A stretch of DNA of 64,000 nt from assembly GCA_009838645.1 (NCBI GenBank), contig VXRC01000049.1, forward strand, positions 372,001 through 436,000, in the 5' to 3' direction. A model generated the notes under the pieces. That model ran no database searches. It saw only the letters and a program-made list of their open reading frames with translations, and was not told where the DNA came from. Below are positions 44,511 to 53,467 of this stretch, piece after piece. Position numbers and translations under genes: made by a program. Position 1 is the stretch's first letter. Each line of letters starts with the position of its first letter. Source of the DNA: Gemmatimonadota bacterium (GTDB lineage Bacteria; JAAXHH01).

Positions 44511-45611
44511 CTAATCCCCGGTCTCCAGGTCTTCGGAGTCCGGCGAGAGATGAATTGTCCGGGTGGGGAAGGCCATCTCGAGACCGAGCGATTCGACGAT
44601 CTCCATGATCTTCAGGTTGACGTCCTCCCTGATCCGCAGATAATCCGCCCATACCGTAGTCGCGGTAAAGTAGTAGACCATGATGTCGAGCGAGTTCTCG
44701 GAAATCTCGTTGAACCGCACGAGCATGGTCGATTCCTGGCTGACCTCGGGATGGGTGCGCAGCAGTTTTTCTATCCTTGAAACCGCCTCTCTCATCGAGT
44801 CGGACGGCGTATCGTAGGTGAGTCCCACCGTGATCCATACCCTCCGGTATGGACGGGACGAGATATTGTCGATCACGAATTCAGCCAGCCGGTTGTTGGG
44901 GATGGAGACGAGGGTCTGTTCAAAGGTCCGGATCCGGGTGCTGCGGAATCCAATGCTCTCCACCACGCCTTCGATTTCCCGGTCCGGCGAAACGATCCAG
45001 TCTCCCGCCACAAAGGGCCGGTCGACCAGCAGCATGATGGACCCGAAGACGTCGGCCAGGGTCTTCTGGGCGGCGAGGGCCACGGCCAGTCCGCCGATCC
45101 CCAGGCCGGCCAGCAGACCGGACACCGAGTAGCCCAGGTTCTGCAGGATCATGAGTGCGGCGAGGATCCATACCATGATCTGCAACGCCCGTTCTACGAG
45201 GGGCACGAGGTGGTCGTCCAGGGCCGTATCCGTCTTGCGCGCCCACTCCTTGAGCATCGACGTAAAGACATTGACGCATCGAAAGATCATCCAGGCCGTC
45301 AAGAGGGAAAAGGGCACCCAGAACCCGGCCCGCAACACTCCCATGACCATCTCGGGCGGACGCAGCGTATAGACAGTGAGATATAGCCCCAGCACGAGGA
45401 TCACCCATTCGAGGGGTTTCTCGACCGCCATGATCAGCAGGTCGTCCAGGTGGGTCGTGGTGACGCGGGCCAGCCGTTTGGCGACGCGGGTCATCAGGTG
45501 CTTGAACACCCATTTTACGACAAAGGTTCCCAGGAGAATCGCGAAGGCGATGCCGATTTCCTGGCCCGACCACTGCCACGACAGCTCAAGGAGGTTGATG
45601 AGGGTATCCAT
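44511..45611 (-). CDS. small-conductance mechanosensitive channel (MscS family)
   Basis: 366 aa. Four or five helices in the N-terminal 170 residues, then the pore helix TM3 with LGIGGLAVALAAQKTLADVF, the beta domain (RPFVAGDWIVSPDREIEGVVESIG) and the C-terminal alpha/beta domain. It is an osmotic safety valve in the inner membrane. ATG 45611 (MDTLINLLEL) has GAAGGA 8 nt upstream and a consensus promoter further up. The reading frame is open 17 codons further upstream, but that part lacks an RBS. Confidence 0.93.
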   Translation of the reverse strand: MDTLINLLELSWQWSGQEIGIAFAILLGTFVVKWVFKHLMTRVAKRLARVTTTHLDDLLIMAVEKPLEWVILVLGLYLTVYTLRPPEMVMGVLRAGFWVPFSLLTAWMIFRCVNVFTSMLKEWARKTDTALDDHLVPLVERALQIMVWILAALMILQNLGYSVSGLLAGLGIGGLAVALAAQKTLADVFGSIMLLVDRPFVAGDWIVSPDREIEGVVESIGFRSTRIRTFEQTLVSIPNNRLAEFVIDNISSRPYRRVWITVGLTYDTPSDSMREAVSRIEKLLRTHPEVSQESTMLVRFNEISENSLDIMVYYFTATTVWADYLRIREDVNLKIMEIVESLGLEMAFPTRTIHLSPDSEDLETGD

Positions 45612-45695
45612 AGTCCATTCCTTCCCGCCAGGGCCGGTACTTCCGGCATTTTTTTGTCGCATCGCCGGCGCCGATGCATATATTCAAGGGCTGTT

Positions 45696-45724
45696 ATCTT
45701 AACGTATGGCCCGTGGACTGTCAA
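45696..45724 (-). promoter_or_regulatory. sigma70-type promoter for mscS
   Basis: Minus strand -35 TTGACA (45724-45719, perfect), 17-bp spacer, -10 TAAGAT (45701-45696). The predicted start is about 80 nt before the mscS ATG. Confidence 0.65.
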
Positions 45725-45781
45725 GTTGAGGTCCCCTGGCAGGGATGCCGGGAACGGGGAACATCAAGAAGGAGGAAGGGT

Positions 45782-47968
45782 GTGTCGACGCGCGCCATAG
45801 TCCTGTTTTTAACGGTCGTATTCATCGGTTTGACCGCTGTGCTTTGCGACGGCTCCGGTATTCCGGAACCGCCCAAATACACGGGGGATCTTTCGGAGCT
45901 TCAATCGCGCGGCGTCGTCCGCGTCATCGTCCGTCCGGACGCAGTCGACCATTTGCCCCGAAACGCGGAACCGGTCGAGCTCGACCATGACATCGCTCGG
46001 AGCATAGCCGAATCGCTGAACCTGAAGTTGCGGCTTGTCACTGTCGAGGACCATCAATCCATGGTCGACAAGCTTCTGCTGGGCGAAGGAGACCTCATCG
46101 CCGCGAATCTCACGGATACGCCGGATCGGATGGCAAAAACGGCCTTTTCCGTGCCCTATCATTTTGTCGATGAATACCTGATCGTCCCCGCAGGCGAGAG
46201 CGTCCCGGACAGTCTCGGTGATCTGAACGGTATGGCGATCAGCGTTCGTGCGTCCAGCTCGTACTACCAGACGCTGATGGAATTGCAGAAACAGGTGCCC
46301 GGCCTGCGTATAAACACCGTACCTGAAACCATGCTGACGGAAAGTATCATCGACGGGGTCGCCCGCGGCGAGTACGAGGCGACGGTCTGCGACAACAACC
46401 TGTGGTACGCCGTGGCGAGCGAGTACTACGAGCTGACCGCCCCGCTTGCGCTGTCGGTAAACCGCGAGGTCGTCCTGCTGATGCGACCCGGGGACGATGA
46501 GCTTAAAGAGAAAGTCGACGAGATCCTGCTTGCCCGGCAGATATCGCCCACCCGCGAGCGCGTTTACACCGATGACCTGGACGGATTGAAGAAACGCGGC
46601 CGGCTGCGCATGATCACGCGAAACAACGCGCTTACCTACTTCATTCACCGCGGTATGCAGGTCGGCTACGAATATGAACTCCTGAGAGAATTCGCCGGGC
46701 GGAACGACCTGCGGCTGGAAATCGTCATACCGGACGACCACGCCAAGCTGCTCGACTACCTGAACGAGGGCAAGGGAGACGTCGTCGCCGCGGCCATGAC
46801 GATCAGTGATGAAAGGGCGGCCGCTGCATCATTCACGACGCCGTACAACGACGTGGACGAAGTGGTGGTCGTCCGCTCCGATGAAGAGGGCATTTCAGGC
46901 TTCGGGGATCTCGCCGGCCGAACGGTGCACGTCCGCGGCAGTTCATCGTTTCTCGTACCGCTCCGCGCCGCCGCCGATTCCGTGGAAGGCCTGGAGATCG
47001 TCGAGCTGCCCGGCGACGTCGAGACGGAGGAAATCATGTTCGGTGTCGAGGACGGCACCTACGACGTGACCCTGGCGGACTCGAACTTGCTGGAAGTGGA
47101 ACAGGCGTACGGACACGATCTGAAGGCCGCGTTCAGCATCGGGCCCGCGTCCCTGGGATGGGCCGTGCGCAAGGATAATTCGGGACTACTCGCAGCCCTC
47201 GACCAGTACATCCGCCAGGAGAAGCGGGGACTGTTCTTCAACCTGATGCGCAAGAAGTACTTCGAGAACATCCGCACCATCGCCAAGTCCAAGGACTCGC
47301 TGCGGGTCGACCTGAGCGGACAGCTGTCGCCATTCGACGACCAAGTAAAGAAGTTCGCCGGCTATTACGGCCAGGACTGGCGCCTTGTCACCGCGCAGAT
47401 GTACCAGGAATCCAGGTTCGATCCTGACGCCGTGAGCTGGGTAGGCGCCCAGGGACTCATGCAGGTGATGCCGGCCACGGGCGAGCAGATGGGATTCACC
47501 GAGTTGCATGACCCGGAAGTAGGTATCCATGCCGGCGTCAAGTACATGGACCATCTTCTCGGACGGTTCGACCCGAAGTTGCCGATGGAGACACGGGTGC
47601 ACTTCGCGCTCGCGTCCTACAATGTCGGATACGGCCATCTCCTCGACGCCCGCCGCCTGGCCAGGGAGAAGGGGTGGGACAGCAACCGGTGGTTCGGAAA
47701 CGTCGAAGAAGCCATGCTGCTCCTTTCCAGGCCCGAGTATTACAGCCGGGCCCGGTACGGTTTCTGCCGGGGAGGACAGCCGGTACACTACGTCGAGAAC
47801 ATCCAGCAGTACTACGACGCCTACCTGGAAGTACTCGCCTCGGCCGACCCTGTCCAGGTCAAGGCCGACGAACCAACCCGCCCGGAACCGCTCGCGCTCG
47901 ACGGTCCGCTTAGACCGGACCGCCCGGTCCTCTACGACACCACGACCGAACTCGCCATCCCGAAATAG
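45782..47968 (+). CDS. membrane-bound lytic transglycosylase F-like protein with two substrate-binding domains
   Basis: 728 aa. GTG start with a strong AAGGAGGA about 5 nt upstream. An N-terminal hydrophobic signal/anchor (IVLFLTVVFIGLTAVLC) is followed by two tandem SBP_bac_3 domains: residues about 40-260 (LQSRGVVRVIVRPDAVDHLP) and about 270-490 (LKKRGRLRMITRNNALTYF). An SLT lysozyme-like domain follows (about 530-660) with catalytic Glu543 in QMYQESRFDPDA and GAQGLMQVMPATG. Family MltF has one binding domain; this has two. It should cleave peptidoglycan in the envelope under control of bound ligands (muropeptides or amino acids). Confidence 0.9.
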   Translation: MSTRAIVLFLTVVFIGLTAVLCDGSGIPEPPKYTGDLSELQSRGVVRVIVRPDAVDHLPRNAEPVELDHDIARSIAESLNLKLRLVTVEDHQSMVDKLLLGEGDLIAANLTDTPDRMAKTAFSVPYHFVDEYLIVPAGESVPDSLGDLNGMAISVRASSSYYQTLMELQKQVPGLRINTVPETMLTESIIDGVARGEYEATVCDNNLWYAVASEYYELTAPLALSVNREVVLLMRPGDDELKEKVDEILLARQISPTRERVYTDDLDGLKKRGRLRMITRNNALTYFIHRGMQVGYEYELLREFAGRNDLRLEIVIPDDHAKLLDYLNEGKGDVVAAAMTISDERAAAASFTTPYNDVDEVVVVRSDEEGISGFGDLAGRTVHVRGSSSFLVPLRAAADSVEGLEIVELPGDVETEEIMFGVEDGTYDVTLADSNLLEVEQAYGHDLKAAFSIGPASLGWAVRKDNSGLLAALDQYIRQEKRGLFFNLMRKKYFENIRTIAKSKDSLRVDLSGQLSPFDDQVKKFAGYYGQDWRLVTAQMYQESRFDPDAVSWVGAQGLMQVMPATGEQMGFTELHDPEVGIHAGVKYMDHLLGRFDPKLPMETRVHFALASYNVGYGHLLDARRLAREKGWDSNRWFGNVEEAMLLLSRPEYYSRARYGFCRGGQPVHYVENIQQYYDAYLEVLASADPVQVKADEPTRPEPLALDGPLRPDRPVLYDTTTELAIPK
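47913..47930. repeat. short CCGGACCGC/CCGGTCC palindromic pair near the transglycosylase 3' end
   Basis: Two overlapping 9-bp-family units forming a GACCGGACCGCCCGGTCC stretch, encoding RPDRPV near the C-terminus. It belongs to the same dispersed unit family as the arrays in three other genes. Confidence 0.7.
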
Positions 47969-47987
47969 CCCACAGTCGGAGCTTTCC

Positions 47988-49361
47988 ATGAATTCCGACG
48001 TCCGAGACCCAACCCGCCAGGAACCCTGGCAGCATCTCCAGGCGCTCATACAGGCCGAATCGCGGTACGTGCTGCCTTCCTACATCGGTTCGCTTACGTC
48101 CACCGAACTGGCACGGACCGTCTCGCGCCTGAGCCAGGAAGAACACACCCGGCTGCTCGGCCTCCTGTCGCCCCAGGATGCGGCGGAGTTGATCGATCGC
48201 ATCGGGGACGTGCAGGCGGTCGACCTGATCGAGGATCTTCCACCTGCCGAGGCCGCGGCGATCGTGGACGAAATGTACAGCGACGCCCAGGCCGATCTGC
48301 TCGGTGGTCTCAAGGACGAGGAAGCGGAAGCCATTCTCGAGGCGATGCCGGACGAAAGGGCCGCGGAAGTCCGGCAGCTACTGCAATATCCGGACGAAAC
48401 GGCCGGCGGGATCATGCTGACCGAGTTCGTATCCTATCCCGTCGACTTTTCCGTGCAGGACGTGATCGAGGACCTGCGTAACCGCCACGACGAATACGTC
48501 GGTTACGACGTGCAGTACCTGTACGTATCGGACGGGGCGAAGCTGTCGGGTGTTCTGCGGCTGCGTGACGTGCTGATGGCCCTGCCCGGCCAGCAACTCA
48601 CTGAAGTCATGGTGGAAGATCCCGTGCGCGTCAACGTGCTTACGCCGCTCGAGCAGATGCGCGACCTCTTCGAAACCTACACCTACCTGGGGTTGCCGGT
48701 CACGAACGAAGAAGGCAGGCTGGTCGGCGTGGTACGTGCCGCGGACGTGAAGGAAAAACTGACGGAACAGACCGAAAGCGAGTTCCTCAAGACAAGCGGC
48801 ATCGTAGGCGGCGAGGAACTGCGCAGTATGCCCGTCCTGACGAGGTCCTCGCGACGGTTGTCCTGGCTCAGCGTAAACGTCGTCCTGAACATCCTGGCCG
48901 CGAGCGTCATCGTCTTGTACCAGGACACGCTGGAAGCGGCGATCATCCTGGCGGTCTTTCTTCCCATTATTTCGGACATGAGTGGGTGCTCGGGCAACCA
49001 GGCGGTCGCGGTGAGCATCCGGGAACTGGCCCTGGGGCTCGTACGGCCCGGGGAGATCCTGCGCGTCCTCGCCAGGGAGGCCTCCGTCGGCCTCATGAAC
49101 GGCGTGGTCCTCGGCGCATTGCTCGCCGGCGCCGCCCTGTTCTGGCAGGGGAATCCCTACCTGGGCCTCGTCGTCGGAACCGCCCTGGCGGCCAACACGC
49201 TGCTGGCGGCTTGTCTGGGAGGGTGCATTCCCCTGGCGCTTCGGGCGATGAAGGCCGATCCCGCTCTGGCGTCCGGTCCCATGCTCACGACGGTAACGGA
49301 CATGTGCGGCTTCTTTCTTTTGCTGAGCCTGGCACAGTTCATGTTGCCGAAACTGGTCTGA
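47988..49361 (+). CDS. mgtE: magnesium transporter MgtE
   Basis: 457 aa. An N-terminal superhelical MgtE_N domain (SPQDAAELIDRIGDVQAVDL, LPPAEAAAIVDEM) is followed by two CBS domains (about 135-255) that bind Mg2+ as the gate sensor, then a five-helix channel with SDMSGCSGNQAVAVSIRELA and LPIISDM at the selectivity site. Start ATG 47988 lies 19 bp after the transglycosylase stop. It imports Mg2+ or Co2+. It is followed 13 bp later by the YihY gene. Confidence 0.95.
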   Translation: MNSDVRDPTRQEPWQHLQALIQAESRYVLPSYIGSLTSTELARTVSRLSQEEHTRLLGLLSPQDAAELIDRIGDVQAVDLIEDLPPAEAAAIVDEMYSDAQADLLGGLKDEEAEAILEAMPDERAAEVRQLLQYPDETAGGIMLTEFVSYPVDFSVQDVIEDLRNRHDEYVGYDVQYLYVSDGAKLSGVLRLRDVLMALPGQQLTEVMVEDPVRVNVLTPLEQMRDLFETYTYLGLPVTNEEGRLVGVVRAADVKEKLTEQTESEFLKTSGIVGGEELRSMPVLTRSSRRLSWLSVNVVLNILAASVIVLYQDTLEAAIILAVFLPIISDMSGCSGNQAVAVSIRELALGLVRPGEILRVLAREASVGLMNGVVLGALLAGAALFWQGNPYLGLVVGTALAANTLLAACLGGCIPLALRAMKADPALASGPMLTTVTDMCGFFLLLSLAQFMLPKLV

Positions 49362-49374
49362 AAAGGATTTTAAC

Positions 49375-50760
49375 GTGCGTCCAGGTATTACCCGCGTCAT
49401 AAGCAGCCTGCGCAAAGCGAGCCGGTTCATCGGAAGCGAGATCTGGCATATCAACACCCGGGGACTGTCCAGGCTGCACGCGCTCCTCGTGCGCGTCGCC
49501 AAGTCTGTCATCTTCCTGTATCACCAGTTCTGGGAGGACCGCCTGCTGACCCGGGCCTCGGCCCTGACCTTCTCGAGCCTGCTGGCCCTGGTCCCATTGC
49601 TCGCCATCGTATTCACCGTGTACCAGAGCCTGGGACTCTACGTGGACTTCGAACCTACCCTGAGAGAATGGTTGAGTCCCCTGGGCAGTGACGGCGACGT
49701 CGTGGCCACGCAGATCATGGATTTCCTGGCCAACGCACAGACCGGCACGCTGGGATACATCGGGTTGGTGGTGCTCCTGTTCGCCGTGCTGGGCATCCTG
49801 GCGAATATCGAGGAATCCTACAACGACATCTGGCACGTGCGGCGCATGCGAAGCTGGAGACAGCGGCTGGTGAGCTACCTGGCGCTGCTGCTCATCGGAC
49901 CGCTGATCATTATAGGCGTCGTGACTTTCATAGGATCGTCGAACAGCATTGCCTTGCTGGCCAACTTCGAAAGGATCGCGGGCTTCTCGCCCCTGTCCGT
50001 CCTGCTGATCGGACTCTTCTTTTCCCTCATCATCTGGTCGGTACCCAACACCCGGGTTTCCATACGGGCCGCCCTGGTCGGCGGTATGATATCGGGATGC
50101 GGCTGGATTCTGCTTAACCGGTTATTCGCCCAGTTGATTGCGGACACCACGCAGGCGGGGGCGCGGGAGATTCTGTTCGCGGGTTTCGCCGCCCTGCCGA
50201 TCTTTCTGATCTGGCTCTACCTCGGCTGGGTGATCCTGCTGCTCGGAGCGATCCTGGCCTATTCCATCCAGAACGTGGGTATCATGGAGTGGCGGCAATC
50301 GGAGCGGGTCCACGGGACGGCGCTGCGAAGCTATATCAACGTCCTCGCCTTCCTCTACATCATCCGCAATTTCGTGGAAGAAAACAGGCCGACCAGGCTG
50401 GACCGGCTTTCCGGGCAGACCGGGGCGCCGGAGAACGTGCTCGACGAGATGCTCTCGGCCTACGTGGATTCAGGACTGCTTACGCGCAAATCGGGGTACC
50501 ACATCACCTTCACGCCCGCCGCATCGCCGGAGGACATACCCCTGCGTTCCCTCCTGAACGTACTGTACCATCCGGGACCGCTCCCCGACCGCTTCCAGAG
50601 CGTGGATCCGCTGAACGCCCTGGCCCGGGACCTCCTGCAATACTACCGGACGTCCTACCGCTATCCGCTCGACCAGTCCCTCACGGACACGGTGCTCTCT
50701 CTTACGCCGCCGCGGAAGACATCCGGCGAGCACACCGAGGGCGAGCCCCAGGCATCTTGA
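49375..50760 (+). CDS. YihY/BrkB-family membrane protein
   Basis: 461 aa. The N-terminal part (LTRASALTFSSLLALVPLLA) and six helices match the YihY/'ribonuclease BN' family, including ILANIEESYNDIWHVRRMRSW and WLYLGWVILLLGAILAYS. A cytoplasmic winged-helix-like tail (about 310-440, GLLTRKSGYHITFTP) is common in the family. Function is not established. GTG start 49375 with AAGGAT upstream. The stop is inside an 18-bp repeat. Confidence 0.88.
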   Translation: MRPGITRVISSLRKASRFIGSEIWHINTRGLSRLHALLVRVAKSVIFLYHQFWEDRLLTRASALTFSSLLALVPLLAIVFTVYQSLGLYVDFEPTLREWLSPLGSDGDVVATQIMDFLANAQTGTLGYIGLVVLLFAVLGILANIEESYNDIWHVRRMRSWRQRLVSYLALLLIGPLIIIGVVTFIGSSNSIALLANFERIAGFSPLSVLLIGLFFSLIIWSVPNTRVSIRAALVGGMISGCGWILLNRLFAQLIADTTQAGAREILFAGFAALPIFLIWLYLGWVILLLGAILAYSIQNVGIMEWRQSERVHGTALRSYINVLAFLYIIRNFVEENRPTRLDRLSGQTGAPENVLDEMLSAYVDSGLLTRKSGYHITFTPAASPEDIPLRSLLNVLYHPGPLPDRFQSVDPLNALARDLLQYYRTSYRYPLDQSLTDTVLSLTPPRKTSGEHTEGEPQAS

Positions 50761-50830
50761 TCTCCCGAGACATCCGGATCTCCACCGGTACACGGATCTC
50801 CCGAGGCATCCGGATCTCCACAGGAATTCA
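50759..50830. repeat. 18-bp tandem array (4 units) at the yihY-like stop codon
   Basis: Four 18-bp units (50759-50776, 50777-50794, 50795-50812, 50813-50830), each starting GATCTCC. Units 1 and 3 are nearly identical, as are 2 and 4, so this is a 36-bp dimer repeated twice. The first unit begins inside the TGA stop. Confidence 0.85.
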
Positions 50831-50835
50831 GATTT

Positions 50836-52017
50836 TCAGTAGGAAATCCCGGACCGGCGTAATGCGTCCAGGCTGCATCCTTGCGGCAGGTCGTGGCCCA
50901 TGACCGTGCGGAAGAAATCCTCCATCCCGAGCAGGAAGGGTTCGATGTACTCCCGCGAACCGGCCTTTCCCATGTGTCCCACGCGCAGCGAATCCCGGGC
51001 GAACTCGCCCATGGCCTGCGCCGCCAGGAACCCGTGGCTGCGGAGCAGGTAGGTGCGCAGTTCCGCGGCCTCGGACACGTCCGGATGGACCCGGAATGTG
51101 GTCACGGTACAGGACGCGGCGGCATCGGCCACGATGGGCATGCACCCCACCGCGCGCAACCCGGCGCGGACCACGGACCGGGCCCACGCGTACCGGGCCC
51201 AGTGGCCTTCCAGCGTCTCCCGGTGCAGGATCCTCTTCAGGCTGGCATGCAGGGAGACGATCAGGCTGCTGGCCTGGGTCGTGGGATAGGGATGCTCGCC
51301 CGAGGATTCGGACGCCCGCTTCCACACGGCGAGGTCGTAGTACCAGCCCCGGTGCGCACTATCCCTGGCGCGAATGATGTCCCACGCCCGGTCGCTGACC
51401 GCCAGGATGCCCAGTCCGGGCGCGGTCTCCAGGGCCTTGTTGGAGGAGGTCACGGCCACGTCGATGCCCAGATCGTCCACTGGGATGTCATAGCCCCCCA
51501 GGGCCGACACGCCGTCCACGAAAAAGGGCAGGTCGAAATCGCGGGCCAGGCCGGCGTAGGCCTTCAGCGGATTCCGCACACCCGTGCCGGTGTCGTTGGC
51601 GACCACGACCAGGCCGGCGGTCCGGGGGTGGCGTTCGAGGGCGCTACGCATTTTGTCCGGATCGCCGGGCTCGCCCCAGGGGTCGTCCACGGCGATGACC
51701 TCGCTACGGAAGGCCTTCAGTATTTCGACGAGGCGATTGGCGAACGGTCCGTTGGTCACCACCGCAACCTGTTCCCCGGGCTGGAAGAGACTGCTGAGCC
51801 CCGCATCGAGCGCGCCCGAACCGGGGGCCGTCATGATGATCACGTCGTTGCGGGTCTGGAATATGGTCCGGAGCATCGATACGGTTTCTTCGTAGATGGG
51901 ACCGAAGTCTTCACCGTAGTGGGGCAGCACCTGCCGGCTGAGCGCCTCCAGGGTTTCCTCCCAGATATCGATGGGACCGGGCAGCAACAATTTGGGACGG
52001 GGCATGGGCACGCTCAA
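50836..52017 (-). CDS. class V aminotransferase (alanine/serine-glyoxylate aminotransferase-like)
   Basis: 393 aa PLP enzyme. KLLLPGPIDIWEETLEALS is the AGAT/SGAT-type opening; the PLP-binding Lys is in VAVTSSNKALETAPGLG, with DGVSALGG for the Asp that contacts the pyridine ring. It could transfer amino groups to glyoxylate, linking to the glycolate-oxidase subunit elsewhere in the window. Its ATG overlaps the upstream aminotransferase stop by 4 bp (TCAT on the plus strand), so the two are cotranslated. Confidence 0.9.
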   Translation of the reverse strand: MSVPMPRPKLLLPGPIDIWEETLEALSRQVLPHYGEDFGPIYEETVSMLRTIFQTRNDVIIMTAPGSGALDAGLSSLFQPGEQVAVVTNGPFANRLVEILKAFRSEVIAVDDPWGEPGDPDKMRSALERHPRTAGLVVVANDTGTGVRNPLKAYAGLARDFDLPFFVDGVSALGGYDIPVDDLGIDVAVTSSNKALETAPGLGILAVSDRAWDIIRARDSAHRGWYYDLAVWKRASESSGEHPYPTTQASSLIVSLHASLKRILHRETLEGHWARYAWARSVVRAGLRAVGCMPIVADAAASCTVTTFRVHPDVSEAAELRTYLLRSHGFLAAQAMGEFARDSLRVGHMGKAGSREYIEPFLLGMEDFFRTVMGHDLPQGCSLDALRRSGISY

Positions 52018-53225
52018 TCCAGGTGGACGTCGGAATACTTCGCGATGATTTCGTTGATCGCGCTGATGAACCGGTCAATGTCGTCGTAGGAATCGTAGAA
52101 ATGGGTGGACACCCTGAAAAACGACTGGCCATCCACCCCGAGGGCGGTGACCTCGATCTTGTAGTCGCTCCAGAGATACTGGCATACCTTCGACAGGTCG
52201 ATGCCTTCGATCGAGAAACCTGAAATGAACCCGGACATGGATTCATCCATCGGGATCGTGAGGCGGGCTCCCCGTATCCGCTCGACCGCCTGGGCCTTCA
52301 GATACCGCGCAAGTCCGAGGCAATAAGGCCGGATCCTGCTTTCCCAGCCGATTTCCTCCTGGTAGTCGATGGCGTCTCCCAGGCCGGCGTGGTGAGTCAG
52401 GTCCCGGGTCCCGTTCACGTCGTAACGGCTGGCCGAATCGGTTTCGCGCATGTTGTGGCCGATGATCACGGGCCTGATCCGGTTCTGGTACTTCTCGTCC
52501 ATGTAGAGGAACCCCACGCCCTTCGGCGCCAGCAGCCACTTGTGGCAACTGCTGGCGTAGAAGTCGCATCCGACTTCGGACAGGTCCAGGGGGACCATCC
52601 CCACGGCGTGTGCGCCGTCCACCATGGCCACGGCCCCGTGGGCGTGGGCCAGGCGGGTCAGTTCCGTGATGGGCGCCACCAGTCCGGTCGTGAAGTACAC
52701 GTGGCTGAAGATCACGACGCTGGTGTTCTCCGTGATGCCCGCCGCGTAGGCGTCCACGATGTCCTGTGGCGAGGACGGCGGAATGGGCAGCGAAATGTAG
52801 TTCAGGTTCAGTCCGTCCCGCTCGGCCAGCCACGTCCACAGGGCGCGGACGGCGGGGTATTCCTGGTCGCTGAGCAGTACGTCGCTGCCCCGCTCCCAGA
52901 TCAGGCCCTGGCCGGGTATGTTCATGCCCATCGTCGTGTTCAGCACGAGGGCGATCCGGTCCGGGGTCGTGCCCACGAACCTGGCCAGCTTCTCCCTGGA
53001 TGCCTCCACCAGGGGCCTGAGCAGGTCTCCGTGCCGGCGGTGGAGCGGATCCGCCTCGAATTCCCGCATCAGGTCGATGATACGTTCGATGACCGGCCTG
53101 GCGGAGGGACCCACCGTTCCGCCCTGCAGGTAGGTCACCTCGTCCATCAGGTAGAACTGTTTACGGATCTCCGACCAGTAGGCCGCTTCTTCGGCGGATA
53201 TGGGATGCCTGGATGGGGTGGTCAT
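52014..53225 (-). CDS. class V aminotransferase (isopenicillin-N-epimerase / cysteine-desulfurase-like)
   Basis: 403 aa PLP fold-type I enzyme. YLQGGTVGPSARPV, NTTMGMNI and the PLP Lys in ASSCHKWLLAPKGVGFLYMD; VDGAHAVGMVPLDLSEVGCD carries the Asp. Closest to the CefD/kynureninase-like group whose substrates are often unknown. ATG 53225 (MTTPSRHP) is preferred: the longer frame would begin at 53312, inside the -35 box of a strong promoter. First gene of a two-gene operon. Confidence 0.88.
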   Translation of the reverse strand: MTTPSRHPISAEEAAYWSEIRKQFYLMDEVTYLQGGTVGPSARPVIERIIDLMREFEADPLHRRHGDLLRPLVEASREKLARFVGTTPDRIALVLNTTMGMNIPGQGLIWERGSDVLLSDQEYPAVRALWTWLAERDGLNLNYISLPIPPSSPQDIVDAYAAGITENTSVVIFSHVYFTTGLVAPITELTRLAHAHGAVAMVDGAHAVGMVPLDLSEVGCDFYASSCHKWLLAPKGVGFLYMDEKYQNRIRPVIIGHNMRETDSASRYDVNGTRDLTHHAGLGDAIDYQEEIGWESRIRPYCLGLARYLKAQAVERIRGARLTIPMDESMSGFISGFSIEGIDLSKVCQYLWSDYKIEVTALGVDGQSFFRVSTHFYDSYDDIDRFISAINEIIAKYSDVHLD

Positions 53226-53283
53226 GGGTAGTCCTGGATAACGTGAATGGGCGGGTTGCCGACCGATACAAGACAACCCGTCT

Positions 53284-53312
53284 ATTCTAAGGACGCCCTC
53301 CAATGGTGTCAA
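53284..53312 (-). promoter_or_regulatory. sigma70-type promoter for the aminotransferase pair
   Basis: Minus strand -35 TTGACA (53312-53307), 17-bp spacer, -10 TAGAAT (53289-53284; one mismatch). It excludes translation starts upstream of about 53277. Confidence 0.7.
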
Positions 53313-53345
53313 GACGATACGACCCGTTTCACCGGCAGAAAAGCC

Positions 53346-53373
53346 TTGTCAATGCGGGGTTACCGCCTAACTT
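53346..53373 (+). promoter_or_regulatory. candidate promoter for HpcH/HpaI aldolase
   Basis: -35 TTGTCA (53346-53351), 16-bp spacer, -10 TAACTT (53368-53373). Moderate match, about 95 bp before the ATG. Confidence 0.35.
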
Positions 53374-53467
53374 GTCCAGGTTGGTCATCTACCTTGGAGA
53401 ATAAGCATGCCGGATCGTTGGCGGAAGTCCGTTGCTGTCCGGTTTATGAAAAGGAGAATCAAGGCCG

